Below, piece by piece: positions 9,971-20,069 of a DNA stretch of 64,000 nt (the first letter of the stretch is position 1; each line of letters starts with the position of its first letter). This stretch comes from an uncultured Poribacteria bacterium (GTDB lineage Bacteria; Poribacteria; WGA-4E; WGA-3G): NCBI GenBank assembly GCA_951828385.1, contig OX639973.1:3277200-3341199 (forward strand), in the 5' to 3' direction. The notes below the pieces were generated by a model, which saw only the letters and a program-made list of their open reading frames with translations, made no database searches and was not told where the DNA came from. The translations under genes were made by a program, and so were the position numbers.

Positions 9971-11380
9971 ATGTGGCATATCGCAAAACGTGAGATTTAT
10001 AATAACCTGAACAGCCTCCGGTTCGCGCTGGCAACGGTCCTGTTGCTTGGATTGATGCTGACCAACGCCGTTGTACACCTTCGAGAACATCCAGAACGGG
10101 TGCAGCGATACCGCGAGCGTGTCTCCGGACACCAGAATCACATCGCTGCGCATGCCGAGAGCAGCCTATACGACCTTGCGCAAGAGGGACCTGGCAATCT
10201 TTACAAAAAACCGTCTGATCTCCGTTTTTGTGCAGAGGGTGGCGAAGCGTTCATGTCAGATCGGGCACAAGCAGGTTACCACCGTTGGAGTACCGACACA
10301 CTCAAAAGCTTTTGGATACTCGCATACCCATCTGCCACCCCGAATCGGGATAATGTACGTCCGGACGTTACCAAAGTGGATTGGGGTTTCATCATCGGCT
10401 ACGTTTTAAGCCTCGTTGCCCTCTTATTTACTTTCGATTCGATTTCCGGTGAACGCGAACGCGGCACACTCCGGCTGACCTTGTCTAACCCAATCCCGCG
10501 GCATACGGTGCTAATTGGTAAGTTTTTAGGGGCGTTTATAAGTGTTAACATACCCTTCATCCTCGCCGTGCTGGTGAACCTTCTGGTGATTTCTACGTCA
10601 AGCGATGTTCACCTTGATGCGGAGGCATGGGGACGTTTAGGCATCATCTTCTGCGTTGCTGTCCTTTACACCTGCCTTTTTCTGGCATTGGGGATGCTCG
10701 TGTCGGCACGGGTGCAACGGAGCGCGGTGAGTCTCGTAACACTTCTACTGGTTTGGGTGGTATTTGTAGTATTTATGCCGAGTACCCTCGCTTCCATTGC
10801 AGGTAGGTCTACATCATCAGGGCCCACCTATGACTTCTCGGAACGTTCATGGAAATTGCATGAGGAACTATCAAGTGACTACTACTCCCGTCACTATAAA
10901 GAGCCAGAAGGTTCTACCAAGAGAATAGAGATTGATGGTGCGTATGTCACCAAAGATGCTGAACAGCAAGAGCAGTTACACGAAGAACGCTTAAACCGGC
11001 GAATTGCTGAGGTACACCGAGCGCGCGCCATCACTCGAATTTCTCCTGTTACAATTGTCCAGAACCTCATCGAATCCTTCGCTGGAACAGGGTTTGAGAG
11101 ACACCTCCAATTCTTAGAAAATGTCCAAATTTACGCCCGAGAATTCCGAACATTCATTGTTGATACAGATAACGCGGATCCGGAAAGTCTTCACATCTTT
11201 GGTGTTAGAACGGGTATGTCGCAGGAACCTGTCAGTCCAGAAGCAGTTCCGAAGTTTGAAGATACGCTTAACCTGAGTAAAGATTTCAATACTGCAGCAA
11301 TGGAATTGTTACTGCTAACATTATTTGTCTTAGTGCTTCTGTCGGGTGCGTATCTCGCGTTTGTGCGCGTTGAGGTGTAA
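9971..11380 (+). CDS. ABC-2 type permease, B-type copy 2
   Basis: 469 residues, the second B-type subunit, starting MWHIAKREIYNNLNSLRF. The coupling motif is GERERGTLRLTL near residue 161. A conserved soluble segment containing RISPVTIVQNLIESFAGTG near residue 360 recurs in all four B copies, and IESFAGTGFERHLQFLENVQ is almost invariant, so this part of the loop is probably functionally important. The first polar loop, between TM1 and TM2, contains LRFCAEGGEAF, with a cysteine kept in every B copy. The downstream A3 start lies 5 bases after the stop. Confidence 0.85.
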   Translation: MWHIAKREIYNNLNSLRFALATVLLLGLMLTNAVVHLREHPERVQRYRERVSGHQNHIAAHAESSLYDLAQEGPGNLYKKPSDLRFCAEGGEAFMSDRAQAGYHRWSTDTLKSFWILAYPSATPNRDNVRPDVTKVDWGFIIGYVLSLVALLFTFDSISGERERGTLRLTLSNPIPRHTVLIGKFLGAFISVNIPFILAVLVNLLVISTSSDVHLDAEAWGRLGIIFCVAVLYTCLFLALGMLVSARVQRSAVSLVTLLLVWVVFVVFMPSTLASIAGRSTSSGPTYDFSERSWKLHEELSSDYYSRHYKEPEGSTKRIEIDGAYVTKDAEQQEQLHEERLNRRIAEVHRARAITRISPVTIVQNLIESFAGTGFERHLQFLENVQIYAREFRTFIVDTDNADPESLHIFGVRTGMSQEPVSPEAVPKFEDTLNLSKDFNTAAMELLLLTLFVLVLLSGAYLAFVRVEV

Positions 11381-11385
11381 TAGAA

Positions 11386-12912
11386 ATGCTGATGACACTG
11401 ATCCGTCGAGAACTCCTCGACAACCTAATGACATTCCGATTTGCGGCAGCAGTCTTTATTACATTGCTGCTTGTGGTCGCCAATACTATCGTGCTTCTCA
11501 AAGATTATGAGCAGCGACTCACCGCTTACAACAAGGCTGTCAACGAAAGTCACCAAGAATTACGCGAGGAAAAAACCTATTCCGGTTACGCCGGCGCATT
11601 AATTATCCATCGCCCTCCGAACCCGTTGAGCATTTTCAATCTCGGATTAGATAAGCAGGTGGGGAACAAAATTGAGGTATACCACGCGTTTATACCAACA
11701 ATGTGGGATGCGGAGAAGCACGGGGCGGATAACCCGTTTCTCAACCTCTTCACTTCCATTGATATTGTGCTTGTTTTTCAGGGCGTACTCAGTCTGCTCG
11801 CGCTGATCTTCGCTTACGACGCGCTCGCCGGTGAACGTGAACGCGGTACGTTACGCCTCGTGCTGACGCACCCAATCCAGCGCGGATACATCCTGTTTGC
11901 CAAGTACATCAGCGCGATGCTCTGTCTACTTGTGCCGTTGTTAATAAGTCTTCTCCTGTCCATCATTTTGCTGACGACATCCACTACGATGTCCTTGCGC
12001 GCGGATGACTTTCTTCGCATCGGCGGGATTGTTCTGACATCACTTCTTTATGTGTCCTTGTTCTACCTCATCGGCTTATGCATCTCTGCAATGACGCGTC
12101 GAACCAGTACTGCACTCATGCTTTGTATGTTCGTCTGGGGAGTCTTAGTGCTTGTGTATCCAAATCTGATTCTTACCGCAGTTGACATCGTCCCGCAACC
12201 GAACACGCAAATCTCTGTCTATAATCAAATCAAACAGATGTGGGAAGAATGGGATAGAGAAAATAAGCGGTTTCTCCGCAATGATGCCGTCTTAGGTCCG
12301 CTATCGCGTAACGGTGAAGGTTGGGGATTTCGCTTGAAAGGCGTTGAATACTCCTTCGCACCGAGTGAAGACAAACCATCAACATTACTCTATTTTTACC
12401 AAACCTCATTCTACGCCGGAAAAATTGGAGCAGAATCTGAACCACAGGTACCACTCGTACAGGATTATTACGGCTTCTACAATAGAGAAACTATCAATAC
12501 CGTCCAACGAACATGGCTTGTCCGGAAACCGGCACTCGAGGCGATCTACATTCAACCCGCAAATCTCGGTCGAATGTTGTTGAGGTTTTCGCCCGGTGGG
12601 TTGTATGATGCGGCAACGGAAGCTTGGGCGGGCACCGACTTAGACGGTATTCAAGACTTTTTCAGCACCGTTCAACGTTACCGGCGCGCAGTCGTTGACT
12701 ATTTCTATGACAAAAAGATATTTGAATCGCGGCAATGGTTCGCTGCCGACAAAGGCACAGCGGACTGGGATGCGCTCCCGCAGTTTTCCTTTCACAGAAG
12801 CGATACCGGTATCAATGCAAAACGAGCACTCCCGGACATGCTGCTGTTGCTTACAATGAATGTTATTCTCTTTACAGTGATAATGCTGATTTTTATCAAA
12901 AGCGAAGTGTGA
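11386..12912 (+). CDS. ABC-2 type permease, A-type copy 3
   Basis: 508 residues, the longest A copy because of small insertions in the variable loop (about 270-370). The N-terminal LIRRELLDNLMTFRFAA, GERERGTLRLVL near residue 149 and the C-terminal IMLIFIKSEV match the other A copies. A conserved block YDAATEAWAGTDLDG near residue 400 and ESRQWFAADKGTADW near 445 recur in all A copies and mark the end of the large loop. It is preceded by GAGGTG within the B2 stop region. Confidence 0.85.
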   Translation: MLMTLIRRELLDNLMTFRFAAAVFITLLLVVANTIVLLKDYEQRLTAYNKAVNESHQELREEKTYSGYAGALIIHRPPNPLSIFNLGLDKQVGNKIEVYHAFIPTMWDAEKHGADNPFLNLFTSIDIVLVFQGVLSLLALIFAYDALAGERERGTLRLVLTHPIQRGYILFAKYISAMLCLLVPLLISLLLSIILLTTSTTMSLRADDFLRIGGIVLTSLLYVSLFYLIGLCISAMTRRTSTALMLCMFVWGVLVLVYPNLILTAVDIVPQPNTQISVYNQIKQMWEEWDRENKRFLRNDAVLGPLSRNGEGWGFRLKGVEYSFAPSEDKPSTLLYFYQTSFYAGKIGAESEPQVPLVQDYYGFYNRETINTVQRTWLVRKPALEAIYIQPANLGRMLLRFSPGGLYDAATEAWAGTDLDGIQDFFSTVQRYRRAVVDYFYDKKIFESRQWFAADKGTADWDALPQFSFHRSDTGINAKRALPDMLLLLTMNVILFTVIMLIFIKSEV

Positions 12913-13128
12913 AGGAGTTTCCAGTGTACCAGTGGCCAGTTAAGAGAAGAAGGAAATGGTTCATAAAAACCCTCTTCTCTGGAAACGGGAAACTGGAAAC
13001 GGGAAACTGACTACTTATACAGATCTGTTTGCTGGGTTAATGGACACAATAATTGAGGTAAGGAAGATGCTAACCTCTTTACTGCGGAGGCTGTTAACTG
13101 TTAACTGGTTACTGGTTACTGACTACCT
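12913..13128 (+). repeat. A/B-gap repeat element, copy 3 (composite)
   Basis: The short hairpin form (12918-13014, with alternating ggaaacg/ggaaact units) is followed at once by a 76-base remnant of a four-helix-bundle gene (13017-13092). That remnant matches 16539-16614 at 75 of 76 positions. A second right arm (13093-13125) with gttaact/ggttact units then runs up to the B3 ATG. This copy is an intermediate between the short forms and the full-length copy 4. Confidence 0.88.
13017..13092 (+). pseudogene. Remnant of four-helix-bundle gene 3' end
   Basis: Seventy-six bases identical, except for one G-to-A change, to codons near the 3' end of the intact gene at 16271-16630 (the part encoding TDLFAGLMDTIIEVRKML). 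The rest of the gene is missing. It shows that copy 3 once held the full element and lost its interior. Confidence 0.88.
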
Positions 13129-14553
13129 ATGTGGCATATTACAAAACGTGAAATCTACGATAATCTCAATAGCCTCCGATTCGCCCTAACAACCGTTTTA
13201 TTGCTGGCACTGATGGTAACCAATGCCGTTAAGCATCTCCGAGAGCATCCAAAACGGGTACAGAGGTATCAGGACGCTGTTACTGAATCTTCGGATCGCT
13301 TAACTGCTCACGCCGATGGCAGTCTCTATAAACTGGCACAATACGGACCAGGAAACTTCTACAAAAAACCGTCTCCCCTCCACTTCTGTGCAAACGGCGG
13401 TGAATCCATTTTACCAGATACGATCACAGTGCGCGAACCACCTGTGTTCGCGACCGATGCAGAAAATAACGTGATACTTCAAGGGGTCTGGAGCCTGTCC
13501 TATCCAGATGCCAATCTCCAGAATAAGAACGTTGGGCCGAACGTTTCACAAGTGGATTGGGCATTCATCATCGGTTACATCTTGAGTTTGATAGCCCTCT
13601 GGTTCACCTTTGATGCCTTCTCCGGTGAGCGCGAGCAAGGCACACTCCGATTGATGTTAGCCAATTCAATTCCGCGACACACTGTCCTTATCGGCAAATT
13701 CTTAGGGGCATTGTTCAGTATTAGCATCCCGTTTGCACTTGCTGTGTTGGTGAACCTTTTATTAATTTCTACTGCAAATACCGTTCACCTGACGGCAGAG
13801 GCATGGGGACGCTTAGGTATCATTTTCTGTCTCGCGCTTTTGTACACGAGTCTGTTTGTGGCGTTAGGACTGTTAGTCTCGGCGCGCGTGCAACAGAGCG
13901 CGGTGAGTCTGATGATACTGCTGTTGACGTGGGTAACCTTTGTCGTTTTCATGCCGAGTACCCTCGCTTCAATTGCAAGCAGCTTCTCACCTGCGACATC
14001 CTTCGATGAATTTTGGAAGCAGCGGAACCCAGTTAAAGAGGATTTATGGGATAAATACGACGAGTGGCTCTGGTCAAGTAAATTGGACGACAAGACGTTA
14101 AGGGGGAAGAGTGAGTTTTACACCGAAAACGCTGAAAGAGACGAACGCTGGCACGAAGAACGATCAAAGTATCGGAGTTCTCAAGTGTACCGAGCACGCG
14201 CTATCACCGGTATCTCACCCGCCACACTTCTGCAGCACCTGATTGAAGGGTTTGCTGGAACCGGATTTGAGCGGCATTTGCAATTTGTGGAAAACACACA
14301 ACGTTATGCCCGTCAATTGCGGGAATTCGTTGCTGACACCGATAGAGCCGACCCAGAAAGTCTTCATATTTTGGGCGTTCGTGAAGGTACGTCCAAGAAG
14401 CCTATCAGCCCAGAATCCGTTCCAAGATTTGAAGATACACTTAATCTGAGTAGGGATTTCAATACTGCAGCAATGGAATTGTTACTGCTAACGTTATTTG
14501 TCTTAGTGCTATTGTCTGGAGCGTATCTCGCGTTTGTACGCGTTGAGGTGTGA
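13129..14553 (+). CDS. ABC-2 type permease, B-type copy 3
   Basis: 474 residues, third B-type subunit, starting MWHITKREIYDNLNSLRF. The coupling motif is GEREQGTLRLML near residue 166. The first polar loop is slightly longer than in the other B copies (an insertion around VREPPVFATDAENN). The terminal block from AMELLLLTLF to AYLAFVRVEV is almost identical to that of B2. This indicates recent duplication or gene conversion between the B2 and B3 3' ends. It ends 6 bases before A4. Confidence 0.85.
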   Translation: MWHITKREIYDNLNSLRFALTTVLLLALMVTNAVKHLREHPKRVQRYQDAVTESSDRLTAHADGSLYKLAQYGPGNFYKKPSPLHFCANGGESILPDTITVREPPVFATDAENNVILQGVWSLSYPDANLQNKNVGPNVSQVDWAFIIGYILSLIALWFTFDAFSGEREQGTLRLMLANSIPRHTVLIGKFLGALFSISIPFALAVLVNLLLISTANTVHLTAEAWGRLGIIFCLALLYTSLFVALGLLVSARVQQSAVSLMILLLTWVTFVVFMPSTLASIASSFSPATSFDEFWKQRNPVKEDLWDKYDEWLWSSKLDDKTLRGKSEFYTENAERDERWHEERSKYRSSQVYRARAITGISPATLLQHLIEGFAGTGFERHLQFVENTQRYARQLREFVADTDRADPESLHILGVREGTSKKPISPESVPRFEDTLNLSRDFNTAAMELLLLTLFVLVLLSGAYLAFVRVEV

Positions 14554-14559
14554 TACAAA

Positions 14560-16053
14560 ATGCTTAAAACATTGATCGGTAGGGAACTGCTTGACAATCT
14601 AATGACCTTCCGCTTCGCAGCGGTAGCACTCATCACGCTGTTGCTCGTTGTTGTAAACACAGTAGTGCTTACGCAAGATTATGAACAACGTTTGGAAAGT
14701 TACAATGATTCTGTCAAAAGGAATCATCAGGATTTACGCAATTCCAAAACCTATTCTACTGCATATCTGTCAGTTGACCGGGCACCAAATCCGTTGAGTA
14801 TTTTCAACATCGGATTAGATAAACGTTTGGGAAACTACATCGGTATCTATCACGGATTTATGCCGACACTCTGGGATGCCCAAATGCACGGCACGGACAA
14901 CCCATTTATAGCGTTCTTCTCTTCAATCGATATTGTCTTTGTCTTTGAAGTCATCTTGAGTTTAATGGGGTTGATATTCGCTTACGACGCGATTGCGGGG
15001 GAACGTGAACGCGGCACGTTACGTCTCGTTCTTGCGCAGCCCATCGGACGCGGGCAGATTTTACTTGCGAAATATATCAGTGCGATGGTGTGTCTGTTAG
15101 TTCCGTTGATATTGAGTCTGCTTTTCGCCCTACTGTTACTAACGCGTTCGATTCCGTTGTCAACTGCTGATTTTCTCCGCATCGCCGGGATTGTGCTGAC
15201 ATCGTTTGCGTATTTATCCCTGTTCTACCTCATTGGGTTGCTGATTTCCGTAGCAACGCCTAGAACTGGCACGGCACTGATGCTCGCGATGTTTGTATGG
15301 GGATTTCTGATACTCGTGTATCCGAATTTGATTCGAGTGACCGTTAACCCAGGCGGCGACATTCAAGCGCGTGTGAAAACTGCTCACAATCAGATTCAAC
15401 AAATTATAGATGAATATGAAAGGGAACGTCAAAAATTCCTTGAAAACGAGGGAATCGCTGGCGAGATGTCGGAATTCAGCAAGGCGTTGGGGTTTTATCA
15501 CCAAGCGGATGTGAATCCAGTAACCCTGACGACTTATATTGAAAACATGAGTGTTCTTTCAGAGATCCGTCCGGACTTTGAGAAGTACGTCCCGGTCGCT
15601 AAGCGGTATTACAATTTCGTTTTACCGTTGGCTACCCGAACAGTAGAAAAAGCGTGGCGCGTCCGTAAGCAGGCACTTGACGAAATTTATGTTCGACAAG
15701 CCAGAATGGATAGGATATTGTTGAAACTCTCACCTATAGGTATCTATGATGATGCGACGCAGGCGTGGGCGGGGACTGACTTATTAGGCCTCAGAGATTT
15801 TTTCAATGCAGCGCAACGTTACCGGAAAATTATAATTGACTATCTCTATGCGAAAGACGCGTTTTCGTCGCGAGAGTGGTTTGTCGCTGATAAAGGCGGA
15901 GTCGATTGGAGCACACTCCCTCAATTCACTTTTGAAAGAAGTGACGTTAGGACGAATGCAAAACGGGCATTACCAGATATGTTTCTACTGCTGATCTGTA
16001 ACCTCGTCCTGTTCATGGCAATAGTGCTTATCTTCATCAAAAGCGAAGTGTGA
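14560..16053 (+). CDS. ABC-2 type permease, A-type copy 4
   Basis: 497 residues, last A-type subunit, starting MLKTLIGRELLDNLMTF. The coupling motif is GERERGTLRLVL near residue 147. The helix 3-4 connection is two residues shorter (LLTRSIPLSTADF). Helices and the YDDATQAWAGTDLLG block agree with the other A copies. It is followed by AAGGAG and the full-length repeat element, so its B partner starts over 600 bases later. Confidence 0.85.
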   Translation: MLKTLIGRELLDNLMTFRFAAVALITLLLVVVNTVVLTQDYEQRLESYNDSVKRNHQDLRNSKTYSTAYLSVDRAPNPLSIFNIGLDKRLGNYIGIYHGFMPTLWDAQMHGTDNPFIAFFSSIDIVFVFEVILSLMGLIFAYDAIAGERERGTLRLVLAQPIGRGQILLAKYISAMVCLLVPLILSLLFALLLLTRSIPLSTADFLRIAGIVLTSFAYLSLFYLIGLLISVATPRTGTALMLAMFVWGFLILVYPNLIRVTVNPGGDIQARVKTAHNQIQQIIDEYERERQKFLENEGIAGEMSEFSKALGFYHQADVNPVTLTTYIENMSVLSEIRPDFEKYVPVAKRYYNFVLPLATRTVEKAWRVRKQALDEIYVRQARMDRILLKLSPIGIYDDATQAWAGTDLLGLRDFFNAAQRYRKIIIDYLYAKDAFSSREWFVADKGGVDWSTLPQFTFERSDVRTNAKRALPDMFLLLICNLVLFMAIVLIFIKSEV

Positions 16054-16058
16054 AGGAG

Positions 16059-16671
<613 letters not shown>

Positions 16672-18072
16672 ATGTGGCATATTGCAAAGCGTGAACTCTA
16701 CGACAACCTGAATAGCCTCCGGTTCGCATTGGCAACAGTGCTGCTATTGGCATTGATGTTGACCAATGCAGTCCTGTATTTGCGCGAACACCCAGCGCGG
16801 GCACAAGCATATCACAACGCTGCTGCCGATGCTGTAAAGACGTTAAAATCGCGTAGTACCAACTTATATAGCCTCGCGACAGGGGGACCTGGGGATCTTC
16901 ACAAAAGCCCCTCACCCCTCCGCTTCTGTGCAGAAGGCGATGAGGCGTTCCTACCGACGCGCGCCAGCGGCGCGAACTACGGTCAACGCATCGCTAACAT
17001 GCCCCCTGTCTGGCGGCTGTTTTACCCACAAGAAACACCAAATCTCCGCAATATTCGTCCCGATTTCACAACGCTGGATTGGGCGTTTATCGTCGGTTAT
17101 GTGCTGAGTTTTGTCGCGCTCCTGTTCACTTTCGACTCGATTTCCGGCGAACTGGAACGCGGGACATTGCGATTGACTTTGGCAAACCCTATCCCGCGGC
17201 ACGTTGTGTTAGTCGGGAAGTTTTTAGGGGCATTCATCAGCATTAATATTCCGTTCGCGGTCGCGGTGTTGATGAATCTACTCCTGATTTCCACCGCAGA
17301 CACCGTACAACTCAATGCCGAGGCGTGGGGACGTTTAGGCATCTTGTACGGTATTATTATCCTCTATACCTGTCTCTTTATCGCTTTGGGACTTCTGATC
17401 TCCGCAGCAGTACGAGAGAGTGGTGTAAGTCTTGTCGTACTGTTGTTAATCTGGGTCAGTTTTGTGATATTTATACCGAATACGTTGGCATCTATCGGCA
17501 GTCGCACGGCGGTCCCGATCGCGTACATGGAATTTTGGACACAGCGTATGCAACTCGCAGATGAGGCACGCGCAGCATATCGGAATAAATACGGAGACTC
17601 CCAGACTACGCCGTCAGTGCATGTACTTGGGGAGTATGTTACCACAGAAGCAGAGGAATATGAACGTTTCAACGAAGCATATCTGAAGCAGCAGATTGCG
17701 CAAGGAAAACGGGCGCGTGCGATAACCCGCATCTCACCGACTGCAATTATCCAACGCCTTTTTGAATCTTTTGCTGGGACAGGGTTTGAGCGGCATCTGC
17801 AATTTATTGAGAACGTGCAGCGTTATGCCCGTGAATACCGCGAGTTCGTTGTTGATACAGATAGGGCAGATCCAGAGAGTCTCCACGTCGTTGGGATTCA
17901 GGAGGGTATGTCGCAGAAACCTGTCAATCCGGACGCTATCCCTAAATTTAAAGACACACTCAGTCTCAATCGCGATTTCAACACGGCGGCGATGGACCTA
18001 TTGCTATTGGTGCTGTTTCTCGGAGTACTAGCGTCTGGTGCGTATCTCGCCTTTGTCCGGCTTGAGATTTAA
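16672..18072 (+). CDS. ABC-2 type permease, B-type copy 4
   Basis: 466 residues, last gene of the array, starting MWHIAKRELYDNLNSLRF. The coupling motif is GELERGTLRLTL near residue 160, with a leucine replacing the arginine seen in the other B copies. The C-terminus is AYLAFVRLEI. The conserved ESFAGTGFERHLQF block is present near residue 365. With A4 it completes four A/B pairs. No ATPase gene follows: the next gene downstream is a DUF433 protein with its own promoter. Confidence 0.85.
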   Translation: MWHIAKRELYDNLNSLRFALATVLLLALMLTNAVLYLREHPARAQAYHNAAADAVKTLKSRSTNLYSLATGGPGDLHKSPSPLRFCAEGDEAFLPTRASGANYGQRIANMPPVWRLFYPQETPNLRNIRPDFTTLDWAFIVGYVLSFVALLFTFDSISGELERGTLRLTLANPIPRHVVLVGKFLGAFISINIPFAVAVLMNLLLISTADTVQLNAEAWGRLGILYGIIILYTCLFIALGLLISAAVRESGVSLVVLLLIWVSFVIFIPNTLASIGSRTAVPIAYMEFWTQRMQLADEARAAYRNKYGDSQTTPSVHVLGEYVTTEAEEYERFNEAYLKQQIAQGKRARAITRISPTAIIQRLFESFAGTGFERHLQFIENVQRYAREYREFVVDTDRADPESLHVVGIQEGMSQKPVNPDAIPKFKDTLSLNRDFNTAAMDLLLLVLFLGVLASGAYLAFVRLEI

Positions 18073-18119
18073 ATGCGGTAATAGGGAGCTGAATGATGCT
18101 GCTTAGAAATCTAAATCGC

Positions 18120-18148
18120 TTGCTTTTTCTAAATTTTTCGTGTATACT
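18120..18148 (+). promoter_or_regulatory. Promoter of the DUF433 gene
   Basis: TTGCTT (18120-18125) and TATACT (18143-18148), spacer 17, with TG before the -10. It lies 43 bases upstream of the DUF433 start and after the end of the permease operon. Confidence 0.65.
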
Positions 18149-18190
18149 TTGGAATAAGTAAACTTGAAACTTATCCACGAGGGAACAGCA

Positions 18191-18484
18191 ATGAACGACT
18201 ACACAGGCATTATTACTGTTGAACCGGGTAAACGTAGTGGACAACCGTGCATTCGGGGCATGCGGATCACCGTTTACGATATCTTTGAATATCTTGCATC
18301 AGGTATGACAGTGGCGGAAATTCTTGATGATTTTCCCTATTTAACTGAAACAGACATTCGCGCCTGTTTTGCCTACGCCGCCAACTGGGAAAAATCCCAG
18401 ACGGTTGTTTACACGGATGAAACTTCTATTGGATCAGAACCTCTCGCCGAATCTCGTGAATCTGCTGGCGGATCTGTTTCCTAA
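18191..18484 (+). CDS. DUF433 family protein (antitoxin-like)
   Basis: 97 residues. The core GIITVEPGKRSGQPCIRGMRITVYDIFEYLASGMTVAEILDDFPYLTETDIRACFAYAA is typical of DUF433, a VapB-like/HTH family usually paired with a PIN-like (DUF5615) toxin. ATG 18191 is chosen because GAGGGA precedes it; an upstream in-frame start at 18164 lacks a site. The usual toxin gene does not follow: the next gene is convergent, 35 bases away. The C-terminal 20 residues are an unconserved serine/glutamate-rich tail. Confidence 0.82.
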   Translation: MNDYTGIITVEPGKRSGQPCIRGMRITVYDIFEYLASGMTVAEILDDFPYLTETDIRACFAYAANWEKSQTVVYTDETSIGSEPLAESRESAGGSVS

Positions 18485-18519
18485 TTCCATTCCATCCTTC
18501 TATTCTTCCATGTCCAATT

Positions 18520-20016
18520 TCAACTCATAACCTGCCGAATTGGTTCCGCGCCTTCCACACCGACGAGTTTCTGATCTAATCCGCTGTGGAAGTAAGTGAG
18601 TCGGTTCGGATCAATTCCGAGTTGATGGAGGATCGTTGCGTGTAGATGTCTAACATGAAACGGATCTGTGGCCGCTGCGCTGCCGAGTTCATCAGTCTCC
18701 CCGACACTGATACCGCCTTTGATCCCACCACCTGCCATCCACATCGTGAAGCCGTAGGAATTGTGGTCCCGACCTGTGCCTTTGGCGTATTCTGCCGTCG
18801 GTTGACGACCAAATTCGCCACCCCAGACAACGAGCGTTTCGTCGAGTAGCCCGCGCTGTTTGAGGTCTTTCAACAACCCGGCAATCGGTTTATCAGTTGC
18901 TTTGGCGTGCTTGTTGTGGTTTCTCTCGATGTCGCCGTGCGCGTCCCAATTGTCGTCATTATGTGCGCCGCCGGAATAGAGCTGAATGAACCTAACGCCA
19001 CGCTCAACCAACCGTCTCGCCAAAAGACATTTCGTGCCATACTCTTCCGTCTCCTTTTCGTCAATCCCATAAAGTGTTTTGATGTGCTCCGGTTCGCTCT
19101 CCAAATCTACCGCTTCAGGCGCAGTCGCCTGCATCTTATATGCCAGCTCATAACTCGAAATCCGAGCGGAGAGATCGGTGTTATCGGTGCGTTTGGAGAG
19201 ATGCGTTGTGTTAAATTGACGGAGATGATCAAGTAACCTGCGCTGTTGGCTTTGGCTCATGTCGTTCGTAGGCTCCAAATTGAGAATCGGTGGGCCCTCT
19301 GAACGGAAAACTGTGCCTTGATAGACGGCGGGCATATAGCCGCTACTCCAGTTTTTCGCCCCGCTGATGGGACCGCCTGTCCGGTCAAGCATCACAACGT
19401 ATCCGGGGAGGTTTTCGTTCTCACTGCCGAGCCCGTAATTCACCCAAGATCCGAGCGACGGATGCCCACTGAGTATACGCCCCGCGTTCATCATCAACAT
19501 CGCTGAACCGTGCAGTGGTGAGTCTGCAGTCATCGACTTGATAAAAGCGATGTCGTCAACGCAAGTTGCAAGATGTGGAAAAAGTCCTGAGACCCATTGT
19601 CCCGATTCGCCGTACTGCTTGAAATCCCACTTCGGACCGACGATGCGTCCCTGTGATCTCTCACCACCACGTCCTTTCGTCTTGACATCAACAGTCTTAT
19701 CGTTGAGCTTGTACAGCATCGGCTTGTAGTCGAAGGTATCCACATGGCTCGGGCCGCCATACATGAACAAGAAAATCACGCGCTTTGCCTTCGGCGTGAA
19801 GTCCGATGGTTTCGGCTCAAGCGGATTAAGATAGGGTGTCACGCCGTCTGCCGCGACGGCTTGTGAATCGAGAAAACCGTCAGTAGAAAGAAGACCTGTT
19901 AACGCAAGTGACGCAAAACCGCCCGCGATGTTGCCGATAAATTCGCGACGGGTTTGACCACAGAAATCACCTGTCGATTTTATATCTCGCTTCGTCTTAG
20001 AGCGACTGTTCATCAT
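18520..20016 (-). CDS. DUF1501 domain protein with Tat signal
   Basis: 498 residues from ATG 20016, which AGGAG precedes by 7 bases; the frame is open further upstream but into the neighbouring gene. The N-terminus has a twin-arginine signal (TRREFIGNIAGGFASLALTG). The body has FLFMYGGPSHVDTFDYKP near 100, the alkaline-phosphatase-like opening of DUF1501, and GGEFGRQPTAEYAKGTGRDHN near 400. DUF1501 proteins are exported sulfatase/phosphatase-superfamily members of unknown substrate. They are nearly always encoded with PSCyt1/DUF1549/DUF1553 proteins, as here (the upstream gene ends 53 bases away). Its 3' end faces the DUF433 gene. Confidence 0.9.
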   Translation of the reverse strand: MMNSRSKTKRDIKSTGDFCGQTRREFIGNIAGGFASLALTGLLSTDGFLDSQAVAADGVTPYLNPLEPKPSDFTPKAKRVIFLFMYGGPSHVDTFDYKPMLYKLNDKTVDVKTKGRGGERSQGRIVGPKWDFKQYGESGQWVSGLFPHLATCVDDIAFIKSMTADSPLHGSAMLMMNAGRILSGHPSLGSWVNYGLGSENENLPGYVVMLDRTGGPISGAKNWSSGYMPAVYQGTVFRSEGPPILNLEPTNDMSQSQQRRLLDHLRQFNTTHLSKRTDNTDLSARISSYELAYKMQATAPEAVDLESEPEHIKTLYGIDEKETEEYGTKCLLARRLVERGVRFIQLYSGGAHNDDNWDAHGDIERNHNKHAKATDKPIAGLLKDLKQRGLLDETLVVWGGEFGRQPTAEYAKGTGRDHNSYGFTMWMAGGGIKGGISVGETDELGSAAATDPFHVRHLHATILHQLGIDPNRLTYFHSGLDQKLVGVEGAEPIRQVMS

Positions 20017-20069
20017 GTCATCTCCTAATGTTAGCATCTCCGTTTCGTAGAAGCCAAAAATATGCCATA

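Noticed and set aside
12956-13189. 77-residue frame between A3 and B3
   Set aside because: It is a composite of the repeat element, the four-helix-bundle remnant and the B3 start in another frame.
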